The notes under the pieces: generated by a model
Databases searched by the model: none
What the model saw: the letters and a program-made list of their open reading frames with translations, nothing else
Told to the model about the DNA's origin: nothing
Source: Pollutibacter soli
GTDB lineage: Bacteria > Bacteroidota > Bacteroidia > Chitinophagales > Chitinophagaceae
Length of the DNA stretch: 64,000 nucleotides
Direction: 5' to 3'
NCBI GenBank assembly: GCA_029269725.1
Contig: JARJHS010000001.1
Coordinates: 806,001 to 870,000 of the forward strand
Program-made: the position numbers and the translations under genes
In this document: one piece after another, positions 1 to 9,087 of the stretch
How the letters are laid out: each line of letters starts with the position of its first letter
Position numbering within the stretch: the first letter of the stretch is position 1

Positions 1-3000
1 GCAAAATTACCGTATAGCTGCCATTGGTTAACGGTATCGAATAATTGAAATTGCCGAACCGTTCCGTCTGGTAGATGGCATCATTGGTTGTTCCCGCAAT
101 TGCATTACCCACTGAATAAGTCGAACCACCGCTGAAGCTGTTATCAGCTCCCCAGGTCTGACTATTAAATGTCACTGCCGGGCCACCAGCATTGATCAGT
201 TTCACGACAGTGCCCGGGCCTCCGCCGGTCATAGTAACAATAAACTCATCTTCCACAAAAAGACTTCCTGCATCTGTCGCTCTGAGTTTGATGGTTGAAG
301 AGCCAGTCTGACCGGAAGCTATGGTGAGCGTAAGATTGGTACCGTTTATCGAAGTATTTGTGATCAGGGATGTATTCGTATTTCCTGTGACACTATAAGT
401 CAGGCTGCCAGTACCACCATCATCACTGAAAGTATTCGCAAAGGCAACAACCAGGCTTCCGCTGTTTATCGCCACTGATTTGTCCGTAATAGCATTCGCT
501 ACCGTAGGCGCCGCATTGGCGGCAGAATTTACAGCTACGTTGAATTCATCTTCCACAAATAATCCCTGTGCATCTGTGGCACGCAGTTTAATGGCCGACA
601 TACCCGTCTGACCTCCTGCTATTGTGAGCGTCAGATTCGTACCGTTGATGGAAGCATTGGTGATCAGCGATGTGTTGGTATTGCCTGTTACAGAGTAAAC
701 CAGACTGGCTGTTCCTCCGTCATCAGAGAAAGTATTTGCAAAGCCAACTACAAGGCTTGGCGTATTCACCGTTACCGATTTATCTGTTATTGCATTTGCA
801 ATTACGGGAGCGGTATTTGCTGGCCCACCGGTATTGCTGAGGATTTCAATCGCGCTGACTTTTGCATTGTTCGTGACTGTGGTGAAGTTGATATTGATCG
901 TTCCATCAGTCAGGTTCACATTGAACTGCTCAGTTGTGGCAGTATTCGCTCCTGCTTTCGCATGGATATCATAGTTGGACAGAACGGTCTGCCCTTCTAT
1001 CGACACGTTGAACACCCGTGCGTTGTTTGAAGTGAAATAGGTCTCAGCGAAATGAAGTATCACGGTATAACTACCATTCGTTAACGGTATAGAGTAATTG
1101 AAGTTTCCGAACCGTTCTGTCTGATAAATCGCATCGTTGGTTGTTCCGGCAATTGCATTGCCCACTGAATAAGTTGAACCACCACTGAAGCTGTTATCGG
1201 CTCCCCAGGTTTGTCCATTGAAAGTAACCGAAGAGCCGCCTGCGTTGATCAGTTTCACTGCAGTACCGGTACCACCGGTTACAGTTACGACGAACTCATC
1301 TTCCACGAAAAGACCTCCTGCATCAGTTGCTCTCAGCCTGATGGTTGATGATCCGGTCTGGCCTGCCGCTATTGTCAGTGTAAGATTTGTACTGCTGATC
1401 GAAGTGTTCGTGATGAGTGAAGTATTGGTATTGCCCGTAACACCAAAGTTCAGGTTGCCTGCACCTCCGTTATCAGTGAACGTATTCGAAAACGAAACTA
1501 CCAGGCTTGCTGTATTCACGGTCACTGATTTATCGGTGATCGGATTTGAAACAACTGGCGCTGAATTGGACTGACTTACCGACACAATGAATTCATCTTC
1601 CACAAACTGACCCTGAGCATCTGTAGCTCTCAGCCTGATGGTCGATGCGCCCGTCATGCCAGAGGCAATATTCAAAGTAAGATCAGTGCCGTTTATTGTT
1701 GTTCCTGTTATCAGAGCTGAATTACTATTTGCAGTTACACTATAGGAAAGATTGCCCGGCCCGCCATCATCAGAGAAAGTATTGGCAAATGAAACCACCA
1801 CATTTGGCGTATTTGCATTTACATTCTGATCAGAAATTGCATTGGCAACTTGTGGCGCTGGATTTGACGGATCTGAAACAGTCACTAAAAATTCATCTTC
1901 CGCAGTCTGGCCACTTCCATTCGTTGCTTTAATTTTTACCAGGCTGGTACCGGTTGAATTTGAAAAATTAAGGGTAAGAGTAGTGCCATTAAAGGATGCG
2001 CCTGTCACCAGTGAAGTGTTGGTATTTCCGCTGATGCTGAATGTTAGATTTTCAACACCACCAGGGTCAGCGAATGTATTGGCAATATTGATGTCTTTAC
2101 TTGCAGTCCCCAATGTAATCTCCTGGTTTGGTACCGGAGTTACAACTGTGGGACCGTTGATCGGCAGAATATCAAGAAAATCATATTGTGCCTGGTAGGT
2201 AGAAGATGTTCCAGAATAACCAATCAGCCCAACTGCAATGGCTGCGTTGCCATTCAATTTCGAAGCCAGGTTACCCGTAACCGTGAAGCTGCCGAGTATT
2301 ACCTTATTCGTATTGACATTTGTACTGTAGCTGGCAGTTACCAGGCTGGAAGAAGGATTAACATCGAGGTATAAATAGATGTTGGTTGCAGAAAGTATAT
2401 TTGAGACCGGTGTAAATAAATTTATCGTTTCGTTTCCACCACTCTCACCAAACAACCTCAGGCCTGGTGTGCCACCGCCAGTTGCTCCGGAAAGAGCGAT
2501 AGCAAGGAAATTATCCTGGTCGCCATTTCCAATATAGATTCCCTGTCTGTGGTTTGAATTGAGTGATGATGCATTCTGACTGTTGAAGAATGGCCCGATA
2601 AGACTGGACTGTACAGAGAAGGGTATCGGAGATGCCGGTATGGTATAACCGAACTGGAAGCCATTCATCTGGTTGTTCGAAGAAGCTTTTCCTGCATCAG
2701 CCGGGAAGCTGGCTAATCCAACCGCACCACCCATAATCAATCCCGGATCTTCAGGATTGAATAACTGAGCAGGATTAGCAGAATTATTAATCATCAGTCC
2801 GGTAAACCCAAGCCCAAAGAGACCGGTGCCGGGATTACCATTCAGGAATGGATACTGAATAGTATTTGGGGTGTTCATGCCGTTTGTGGCATCACGGTAG
2901 AATGCGTCATTGATATCATTAATTCCATCGTTATCGTCGTCCGGGTCATTTTTATCGGAGAGCTTATCACCATCAAGATCTGGCGGGAAACTGATTGCGC

Positions 3001-4735
3001 TGCAAGGATTTGTTCCGTTGTCCGCTTCGTCGGCATTTTTAAATCCGTCACCATCATCATCTAATGTCCAGCTGGTATTATTACCAGTACAGTTTCCGGT
3101 GGCGCCACTTGCGGGAGTAAAAACAAAAATTTTGTTTCCGCCGTAATCTGTTACCCAGATACTTCCATCAAAAGCTTCACCTGCACCCTGTATAGTAATG
3201 TCCAGGAGATTTGTAGCGAAGCCTGAAGCAAATGACTCTTTTGTGGTAACGGCAGTTCCCGCAGCGTTAAATTTTAAACGCCATACGGTGCCATTAAGAT
3301 CAACGGTGAATATATCGCCGGTTATACCTCCATTAAAATAATTGGGAGATACGTATTCGGCCATTCCATTCGTGGAATAGATAAAAGTAGTTAGGGAACC
3401 ATCGTTTTGGCCTGCAACAAGGTAATTTGCCTCACGGGTATCGGCCATATTCAGGGGTACTGGTGGCCAATCTGATGTTGGGGAACTGCTGAAAACTCTC
3501 GAACCGCCCGTTTTGTAATATAAGCCGGCGCCCGCAGGATTTGCCCGTAACGGATTTGGATGTCCTCCGTAAATAGGTGTCATACCTGGTTTTGACACCA
3601 GGTGCAGATTATCGAGGTTGTTTACAGTGGGAAGACTTCCGGTCGGGTTGGTAGAACCTGGCTCGGAAGACTGATATTCATTAGTGATATTTAGTGTATT
3701 GACATTTTTCGGATAACCACCCCATCCCTGGTTCGGACCATTGTCGATGGTGTACATCCTTCCTTCTTTACCTGGTGTTTGGGTCACCACTATATCATAA
3801 GCATTTCGGTAACCCGGTGAATGGATCTGAACCGGACCACCCGGTACCAGTTTGGCCATGTTGCGTCCGTCATTTCCTCCCCACGGGTCGCCCTGGTCAA
3901 TGGTTTGCTGCGAACCTGGCAATGATGCATTGTAATCAGGGTTTGAAATGTTAGTACGGGTAGGATCATCAAGTGTGGGCAGATCATAAATGTATTTGCT
4001 GTTTCCTGAGCCTCTCACTGGAAGACTGTTGATGACGTTCATGTCGATCTTCAGGATCGCACTGGATAAAGCGTATTCACAGGTAAACACAAAATTATTC
4101 GACGGGCTGCCAGCATTGGTTATTCCACCTACTGACACATATAATGTATTTGTGGAAGGATCAAGATGCATTCCGTTTGGCGCGTGTGCTTCTTCAGATC
4201 TTGGAAGGCCACGGACCAGATCTACTTTATCCCATGCACTGCCTGTCCAGGTAAGTTTTGAGATGGTTCCCGAATTGGTGTCCTGTTGTTCGTCGTTTGC
4301 ATTACCACCTCCGCCAATTCGCGCGTCGCTGGAGGCAACATACATTACAGGATTTGCAGCCGTTCCCAATACCATCAAACCGGTAATTTGCCTCGCCTTG
4401 TAGCCGCTACCGTTATAATTAAAATTGGCACCATTGTCATTGTGGTTTTGCATGTCCAGAATCAATGTTACCGTCTGCGTATTGGTAACCGAATAGCTGT
4501 TGCCATTTTTACTTATCGTATAAATTTTGATCGTGCCGTACTGTTCGCCGACATATAACTTCCCGTCCGGACCAAAATCCAATGTAGTCGGAACCTGGGA
4601 CGATGTACCCTGGAGCTGCGCGAGATTAAAGCTGAACTGGGCTTTTAAGGAAAAGAAAGTGGAAATTAGAATACTGACGACGAGGAACGCCTTCCTCATT
4701 GCAAATTGCATTGATTGCCTCAATATATTCATCAT
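1..4735 (-). CDS. Giant secreted protein: GSDH-like propeller, Ca2+ repeats, Ig-like and malectin domains (3' end outside window)
   Basis: The frame is open from an ATG at 4735 to the window edge, 1578 codons without a stop, so the C-terminus is missing. Starts at 4735, 4732 and 4699 are all in frame; the last gives the cleanest signal peptide (MRKAFLVVSILISTFFSLKA). Residues about 40-540 resemble glucose/sorbosone dehydrogenase-type beta-propellers (LDFGPDGKLYVGEQ, HAPNGMHLDPSTNTLYV). Next come aspartate-rich thrombospondin type 3-like calcium repeats (DDDGDGF, DLDGDKLSDKNDPDDDNDG), then a lectin-like segment. The rest is a series of Ig/cadherin-like repeats (core TFSDDGG...LTYSVTGNTN, closing with VEDEFIVTV) interrupted by malectin/CBM57-type domains (KLINAGG, FAETYF). 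A composite unit of two Ig-like repeats plus malectin recurs with a 1053-bp period. The family suggests a secreted or surface-attached carbohydrate-binding protein; a C-terminal secretion signal cannot be seen. Enzymatic activity is unproven. Confidence 0.85.
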   Translation of the reverse strand, partial: MMNILRQSMQFAMRKAFLVVSILISTFFSLKAQFSFNLAQLQGTSSQVPTTLDFGPDGKLYVGEQYGTIKIYTISKNGNSYSVTNTQTVTLILDMQNHNDNGANFNYNGSGYKARQITGLMVLGTAANPVMYVASSDARIGGGGNANDEQQDTNSGTISKLTWTGSAWDKVDLVRGLPRSEEAHAPNGMHLDPSTNTLYVSVGGITNAGSPSNNFVFTCEYALSSAILKIDMNVINSLPVRGSGNSKYIYDLPTLDDPTRTNISNPDYNASLPGSQQTIDQGDPWGGNDGRNMAKLVPGGPVQIHSPGYRNAYDIVVTQTPGKEGRMYTIDNGPNQGWGGYPKNVNTLNITNEYQSSEPGSTNPTGSLPTVNNLDNLHLVSKPGMTPIYGGHPNPLRANPAGAGLYYKTGGSRVFSSSPTSDWPPVPLNMADTREANYLVAGQNDGSLTTFIYSTNGMAEYVSPNYFNGGITGDIFTVDLNGTVWRLKFNAAGTAVTTKESFASGFATNLLDITIQGAGEAFDGSIWVTDYGGNKIFVFTPASGATGNCTGNNTSWTLDDDGDGFKNADEADNGTNPCSAISFPPDLDGDKLSDKNDPDDDNDGINDINDAFYRDATNGMNTPNTIQYPFLNGNPGTGLFGLGFTGLMINNSANPAQLFNPEDPGLIMGGAVGLASFPADAGKASSNNQMNGFQFGYTIPASPIPFSVQSSLIGPFFNSQNASSLNSNHRQGIYIGNGDQDNFLAIALSGATGGGTPGLRLFGESGGNETINLFTPVSNILSATNIYLYLDVNPSSSLVTASYSTNVNTNKVILGSFTVTGNLASKLNGNAAIAVGLIGYSGTSSTYQAQYDFLDILPINGPTVVTPVPNQEITLGTASKDINIANTFADPGGVENLTFSISGNTNTSLVTGASFNGTTLTLNFSNSTGTSLVKIKATNGSGQTAEDEFLVTVSDPSNPAPQVANAISDQNVNANTPNVVVSFANTFSDDGGPGNLSYSVTANSNSALITGTTINGTDLTLNIASGMTGASTIRLRATDAQGQFVEDEFIVSVSQSNSAPVVSNPITDKSVTVNTASLVVSFSNTFTDNGGAGNLNFGVTGNTNTSLITNTSISSTNLTLTIAAGQTGSSTIRLRATDAGGLFVEDEFVVTVTGGTGTAVKLINAGGSSVTFNGQTWGADNSFSGGSTYSVGNAIAGTTNDAIYQTERFGNFNYSIPLTNGSYTVILHFAETYFTSNNARVFNVSIEGQTVLSNYDIHAKAGANTATTEQFNVNLTDGTININFTTVTNNAKVSAIEILSNTGGPANTAPVIANAITDKSVTVNTPSLVVGFANTFSDDGGTASLVYSVTGNTNTSLITNASINGTNLTLTIAGGQTGMSAIKLRATDAQGLFVEDEFNVAVNSAANAAPTVANAITDKSVAINSGSLVVAFANTFSDDGGTGSLTYSVTGNTNTSLITNTSINGTNLTLTIASGQTGSSTIKLRATDAGSLFVEDEFIVTMTGGGPGTVVKLINAGGPAVTFNSQTWGADNSFSGGSTYSVGNAIAGTTNDAIYQTERFGNFNYSIPLTNGSYTVIL
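12..1260 (-). repeat. 1053-bp-period duplication of malectin plus Ig-like module
   Basis: The malectin-coding sequence at about 12-200 recurs at about 1065-1253, an offset of 1053 bp or 351 codons, so the frame is kept. Over roughly 70 residues the copies differ at only about four positions, while the DNA differs at many scattered and mostly silent sites. The Ig-like repeats at about 210-530, 530-830, 1270-1580, 1585-1885 and 1890-2160 form a second, shorter periodicity inside the same gene. Confidence 0.8.
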
Positions 4736-5258
4736 AAAATACAGTTAGTTGGTTGTTGTTAGCCTCAGGCTGGAAACCGGGACCATTTAGGATAATGGCT
4801 AATAGCAATCACGGATGCAGATTGCATAAAAAGGTCCGGATCCAGGCATTAAAAAAAAGAAAAAGCTTTTGCGGAGAATAAGAGGGATGCTACGGTAGTG
4901 AAAATAAAGTACGGCGAAAAAAGGTGCGTAAAGCTATCTAAAAAAATTAATCCTAAAATTTGCCTTTCCGAAATTTTGTGCGAAATAATATTTTTTGAAA
5001 GGCCAGTTGATAAACCCTTGGTTGAGGCAAATGTCACTAATATTTGGGTTACAATTAGTTCGCTTAATTATTCTGCATTAAAATTAAATTAAAATATTTT
5101 AAAAAAAAATCTTGAATGTAAGGGATTGAATTTGCGTATAGCTACATATTAATTCTGATTACTTACTAATTAGGGGACATATTTTTCAACTAAAACCTGC
5201 AGGCTGAACACGGCGACATTATCCTTCACACCACTTCCTTATTTTTACCACAAAAAGC
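4736..5258. other. AT-rich intergenic region between divergent genes
   Basis: These 523 bases separate the divergent giant-protein and oxidoreductase genes and must hold both promoters. The part around 5080-5160 is very A+T rich. I found no convincing paired TTTG / TAnnTTTG promoter. The small ORFs here have low-complexity composition and no recognisable start context, so I treat the region as non-coding. Confidence 0.5.
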
Positions 5259-6326
5259 ATGGCGATCAACCCCATCCGCACCGCACTGGTTAGTTTTGGA
5301 ATATCTTCTAAAACCTTTCATGCACCCTTTCTTACGACCCAACCGGAATACCAACTGATCCGCGTTGTTGAGCGAAAAACCAAAGAAGCAGAATCAAAAT
5401 ATCCAGGAGTGAGAGTAGTCAATAGTTTTGAGACTCTTCTTGACGATCCCGAAGTGGAGTTGATCGTTATCACGTCACCCAACGAAACTCATTTTCCATA
5501 TGCAAAGGCTTCACTGGAAGCCGGTAAAAATGTGGTGGTAGAAAAACCTTTTACAAATACTTCTGCTGAAGCGAAACAACTGGTAGAGTTGGCAGAACGT
5601 TCGGGAAAGATTTTATCTGTATACCATAACCGCCGTTATGTGGCAGATTTCCGTACAATGCAGGATATCCTGGAGAAAAACTTACTGGGCGAATTGCATG
5701 AATTTGTTTCCCATTACGACCGGTACCGGCCGGATCCCAGAACCATTGGAATCTGGCGGGAGAAAGCAGTACCGGGCAGCGGTGTATTTTATGATTTGGG
5801 TTCTCATCTGATTGATCAGTCGCTTGTTTTATTTGGTCATCCTAAAAATATTTATGCGGATATCCGCAGGCAGAAATCTTATTCGCTTGTTGATGACTAT
5901 TTCGCTGTTGATCTCGATTATGGTTTTCTGAAAGTGACTTTGCATTCTGGAATGCTTATCCGCGAAATGGGTCCGAGATACATGATGCATGGAACAAAAG
6001 GATCTTATATAAAAAGCGGCGAAGATCCGCAGGAGGAAAGATTAAAAGCCGGTGAATTACCAGTTGGAGCCGAGTGGTGCCATGAACCTGAATCACAATA
6101 CGGTATCATTCATACTGAAATCGATGGTAAGGTCGTACGTGAAATATATCCATCATTGAAAGGGGATTTTGGAGATTACTACCGTAATCTCTACCAGGCT
6201 ATTCGCAATGGTGCACCTGTTTCGGAAAAAGCATCACAGGCACATAATGTAATCCGGATAATCGAACTTGCTTTCGAAAGCAGTGAATTAAAAAAGCAAA
6301 TTCCTGTTACAGGACTATTGGGTTAA
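5259..6326 (+). CDS. Gfo/Idh/MocA-family NAD(P)-dependent oxidoreductase
   Basis: This 355-residue protein has the two-domain layout of the Gfo/Idh/MocA family, which oxidises or reduces sugars and inositols with NAD(P). The N-terminal Rossmann region carries a variant dinucleotide loop (VSFGISSKTFHAPFL) typical of the YdgJ/YhhX/IolW branch. The conserved EKP motif lies at residues 95-97 and the catalytic-type D-x-G-S-H-x-x-D-Q motif at about 179-186. The branch points to a scyllo-inositol or sugar dehydrogenase, but the substrate cannot be read from sequence. The gene stands alone, convergent with the glycan operon. Its TAA stop lies inside a heptamer repeat and a palindrome shared with the opposing gene's end. 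Confidence 0.88.
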   Translation: MAINPIRTALVSFGISSKTFHAPFLTTQPEYQLIRVVERKTKEAESKYPGVRVVNSFETLLDDPEVELIVITSPNETHFPYAKASLEAGKNVVVEKPFTNTSAEAKQLVELAERSGKILSVYHNRRYVADFRTMQDILEKNLLGELHEFVSHYDRYRPDPRTIGIWREKAVPGSGVFYDLGSHLIDQSLVLFGHPKNIYADIRRQKSYSLVDDYFAVDLDYGFLKVTLHSGMLIREMGPRYMMHGTKGSYIKSGEDPQEERLKAGELPVGAEWCHEPESQYGIIHTEIDGKVVREIYPSLKGDFGDYYRNLYQAIRNGAPVSEKASQAHNVIRIIELAFESSELKKQIPVTGLLG

Positions 6327-6353
6327 ACGTTGAACTTTCTGCGTTTAACGTAG
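6322..6353. repeat. AACGTTN heptamer tract with palindrome across two stop codons
   Basis: Four 7-bp-phased units (AACGTTG, AACTTTC, TGCGTTT, AACGTAG) run from 6326 to 6353. GTTAAACG at 6322-6329 and CGTTTAAC at 6342-6349 form a perfect 8-bp inverted repeat around a 12-nt loop. The stop of the plus-strand gene (6324-6326) lies in one arm and the stop of the minus-strand gene (6345-6347) in the other. A bidirectional 3'-end signal is plausible; there is no U-tract. Confidence 0.7.
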
Positions 6354-7280
6354 CATAAGTGCAGCTTTGCTCCTCAACCAGATCCACCTGTGCTTTAATT
6401 TTTTATTCCAGCGAAGATGATGGCCAAAATGCTGAAGCAGAGGCCTGCTTATTTCATCGATCATCCTGTAATTTGGAGAAGTTTCTTTTTCCAATGCGGC
6501 AAAAAGATTTTTCAACTGGTGGTATGTGTAAAGATTTATGGTGGCATTTTCTCCTTTGAAATACCGGTTGAGATGAATGCCCGTCATCGCATTAGAGTAG
6601 AGGTTTCTGACACTGCCTTGTCCTGACCAGATGCCTTGGTCATGAATCCGGTACACAGCCATATTATCATTGACGAACCATGCTTCTCCATTGGCAAGCA
6701 GCATTGCAAAAAGAAAAAGATCTTTGAAAAAATCCTGATTGACTGCAACATCATTGTTGATCGCAGATGCACGATACATAACGGAGACTGTCCGCACCAG
6801 GTAGGGTTCAAATAAAGTATCGAGAGTGATTTTTCTGTATTGCTGACCTGGAGTAAAATATTCGGCGCCCCAGGGTTCCATTCTTTTTTCCTTCTGGTAA
6901 TAGTAGTCAACACGATGACAGACAAAACTTAATTCCGGAACTGAATCCAGTAACGCATGTTGTTTATTTAATTTATGGCGGTCTGACCAGTAATCGTCTC
7001 CTTCGCAAATGGCAATATATTCACCGCGACAGGCCTGCATGGTCTGTTTGTGGTTATTCATTGCACCGATGTTTTTGGAATGGCTGATGACCCGGATAAT
7101 ATCTGGATATTTTTCACGATACTCTTCGAGAATGATCGGGGTATTATCCTGTGAGGCATCATCGCCTATAACGATTTCATATGGGAGATCAGTGATCTGC
7201 ATAAGGATACTGTCCAATGCTTCTCTTATAAACGATTGATGATTATAAGCGAGCATCATTACACTGATCACCGGTTTCAT
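6345..7280 (-). CDS. Glycosyltransferase family 2
   Basis: This 311-residue GT-A fold glycosyltransferase presumably transfers a nucleotide-activated sugar during surface polysaccharide or LPS assembly. The N-terminus MKPVISVMMLAYNH is a standard GT2 start, with nucleotide-binding DD at residues 40-41 (VIGDDASQDNT) and a second acidic metal-binding motif at 95-96 (CEGDDYWSD). It has no membrane segment. It is the last gene of a five-gene operon and overlaps the formyltransferase by 4 bp (ATGA), so translational coupling is likely. Being next to an N-formyltransferase, it may add the formylated sugar; this is inference. Its last residues, MLR and stop, are encoded by the heptamer repeat. Confidence 0.88.
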   Translation of the reverse strand: MKPVISVMMLAYNHQSFIREALDSILMQITDLPYEIVIGDDASQDNTPIILEEYREKYPDIIRVISHSKNIGAMNNHKQTMQACRGEYIAICEGDDYWSDRHKLNKQHALLDSVPELSFVCHRVDYYYQKEKRMEPWGAEYFTPGQQYRKITLDTLFEPYLVRTVSVMYRASAINNDVAVNQDFFKDLFLFAMLLANGEAWFVNDNMAVYRIHDQGIWSGQGSVRNLYSNAMTGIHLNRYFKGENATINLYTYHQLKNLFAALEKETSPNYRMIDEISRPLLQHFGHHLRWNKKLKHRWIWLRSKAALMLR

Positions 7281-8143
7281 AAATTGTCTTTTTCGACGCT
7301 GAAGCGAACAATCCCTTCACGGGTTTTTACAAGAATCTTGTTACTGTATTCCAAAAGTAAATCACCTGGTTGATGATTTCTAAAATTATCCAGTATCCAG
7401 CTGTTGTAAATAATGTCGGCCTCAAAAAGTCTCCACCGCTGACCGTGGATTTCGATCGTCACGCCTTGTGTATTTATTCCCACAGATCTTATCTTCTTTA
7501 CGATATCTGCGTCGGAATCCTGATTGAAATCGGGTAAAAACAGAGGGGACCTGCGGTTGAAATAGGTACCTCTCCCCTGTTGTGGATTGCCTGTTATCAT
7601 AAAATTACCGGATTCGAGTAAATCCAGCGCTGATGAAAAAACCGTGCCTTCCAGTTTAAATGACATAAAATAAATCAAACCCTGGTCTATATCGGGTGTA
7701 ATATCAACTTTCTCCTGGTAAATAATATCGCCTTCGTCTGCATGAGCATTCATAAAATGTGTGGTTGCTCCAATGAAATCATAGTCCAGATACAACACTC
7801 CGTTCAACGGAGTTTTTCCCTTCAATTCAGGCAGGTAAGTTGGATGAGTATTGATCAGCAATGCATCCGGAAATGTTGATTTTATTTTTTCCACAGGGAG
7901 AATGAAGGGACATCCATTGGAAATAACCATATCATATCCACCTGCCAGAAGCGCCTTCTCCAGCGCAGCTTTCGAGTTTTCATTTTCAGCAAATTGAAAA
8001 TACGGTACATCAAAATGTGGCAAGTGCCTGTGCAATATACTGTTTTCAGGTACCCACAACTGTTCAAAATGATATTTGCTTTTTCTTGATAGCAGGACCT
8101 GGAAAACCGGAAGACGATTCCCTATAAAAAAGACTCTTTTCAT
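7277..8143 (-). CDS. Formyltransferase, probable sugar N-formyltransferase
   Basis: This 288-residue protein has a formyltransferase core like that of methionyl-tRNA formyltransferase. Visible motifs are N98-x-H100 (INTHPTYLPELKGK), H129 in GATTHF and D136 in ADEGDI, matching the Asn-His-Asp catalytic set that moves a formyl group from 10-formyl-tetrahydrofolate to an amine. The C-terminal third is unlike the tRNA-binding domain. Position between PLP-dependent aminotransferases and a glycosyltransferase suggests N-formylation of a nucleotide-linked amino sugar, as in VioF- or QdtF-type enzymes. It overlaps both neighbours by 4 bp. A housekeeping Fmt role is unlikely because def and other translation genes are absent nearby. 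The substrate is inferred only. Confidence 0.8.
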   Translation of the reverse strand: MKRVFFIGNRLPVFQVLLSRKSKYHFEQLWVPENSILHRHLPHFDVPYFQFAENENSKAALEKALLAGGYDMVISNGCPFILPVEKIKSTFPDALLINTHPTYLPELKGKTPLNGVLYLDYDFIGATTHFMNAHADEGDIIYQEKVDITPDIDQGLIYFMSFKLEGTVFSSALDLLESGNFMITGNPQQGRGTYFNRRSPLFLPDFNQDSDADIVKKIRSVGINTQGVTIEIHGQRWRLFEADIIYNSWILDNFRNHQPGDLLLEYSNKILVKTREGIVRFSVEKDNL

Positions 8144-9087
8144 GCAATCAGTTTGATGATTCGATCCATGTCACTGATATTTAACCGGTGATCTATCGGC
8201 AATGGCAAAAGATATTCTGCAAATCTATATGCCTGACTTTTTTCCGCAGCGTTTGTTCTCAGCTCTGGCCATAACACTGGTATGAAAATCCGATCCTTGA
8301 TCATTTTTTCACGAATTCCTTTTCGGATACTGAGAAAAGGATATGCCATGGGTACTGCATTTACGGGCAATGAAGCAGAGAATTCGTTTTGCTGACCAAT
8401 ATTTTCATGCAAAAACTGATAATTTTCCCTTCGCTTTTTTATAATCCTATTGTAATCCAATGACTGAAGAATTCCGCTGGTTATAGCAGACATCTTTCGC
8501 AGAGGAATATTTCCCATCAGTTGTTCATTAGCCAGGTATTTTTCATATCCTGCTTCAGGAGATTTTTCCAGGCGGTCAAATAAATGCTGAATGCGGGCGG
8601 AAGAATCATCTTCTTCCAGGTACAAATCAGGATCATTAAATGGATAGAGATATGCACCATCAGGAACACCAAAAAATTTTCGCGCTGAATTAAAAGACGA
8701 TGTTCCATTGATGTGTTCTGCAAAAAAGGCCTGCACATTGTCAACAACCAGGTGTTGAAATTTCGCTTTTAATCCGGCAATGTATTCATTTTTTAATCCA
8801 AAATAATTAACTGCCAGGAAAAGACTTTTATCGCCGGGCGTCTGTATCGTGCCCGCGATTTCCATTCTTTCGTTGACTTCATATTTAATTATTCTTACGT
8901 TAAGGTGTTCAGCTTTCTTGCTGAGCACATCGCAGCAATAGTCCGGTAAAAAAATACTCTTGAACTTTCCTGTTCGAAGAAGGTACTCAAGCGCATTTCT
9001 TCCGCTGTTGAGTCGTAGCGCTTTTGAATGCCACTCTTTACCTTGCTGCGGTTCTTCCCATTCGAAATATCCCCCGATTGCTTTCAT
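8140..9087 (-). CDS. Divergent short DegT/DnrJ/EryC1-like PLP enzyme
   Basis: At 315 residues this protein is shorter than typical DegT aminotransferases (about 360-400) and weakly conserved, but it keeps the fold-type I signature. D116 in VVDNVQAFF matches the Asp that contacts the PLP ring nitrogen. K137 in SARKFFGVPDGAYL aligns with the Schiff-base lysine, followed by the usual small-residue segment. It may aminate a keto-sugar, or act on a peptide- or lipid-linked substrate. It overlaps WbqC and the formyltransferase by 4 bp each. A second, canonical DegT enzyme lies in the same operon, so this one may have a distinct substrate. The family call rests on these motifs. Confidence 0.65.
   Translation of the reverse strand: MKAIGGYFEWEEPQQGKEWHSKALRLNSGRNALEYLLRTGKFKSIFLPDYCCDVLSKKAEHLNVRIIKYEVNERMEIAGTIQTPGDKSLFLAVNYFGLKNEYIAGLKAKFQHLVVDNVQAFFAEHINGTSSFNSARKFFGVPDGAYLYPFNDPDLYLEEDDSSARIQHLFDRLEKSPEAGYEKYLANEQLMGNIPLRKMSAITSGILQSLDYNRIIKKRRENYQFLHENIGQQNEFSASLPVNAVPMAYPFLSIRKGIREKMIKDRIFIPVLWPELRTNAAEKSQAYRFAEYLLPLPIDHRLNISDMDRIIKLIA

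Noticed and set aside
4898-5092. 64-codon ORF upstream of the oxidoreductase
   Set aside because: AT-rich low-complexity composition, no ribosome-binding context and no recognisable domain.
7277-8143. Housekeeping methionyl-tRNA formyltransferase
   Set aside because: The C-terminal domain differs, and the operon context is sugar modification, not translation.
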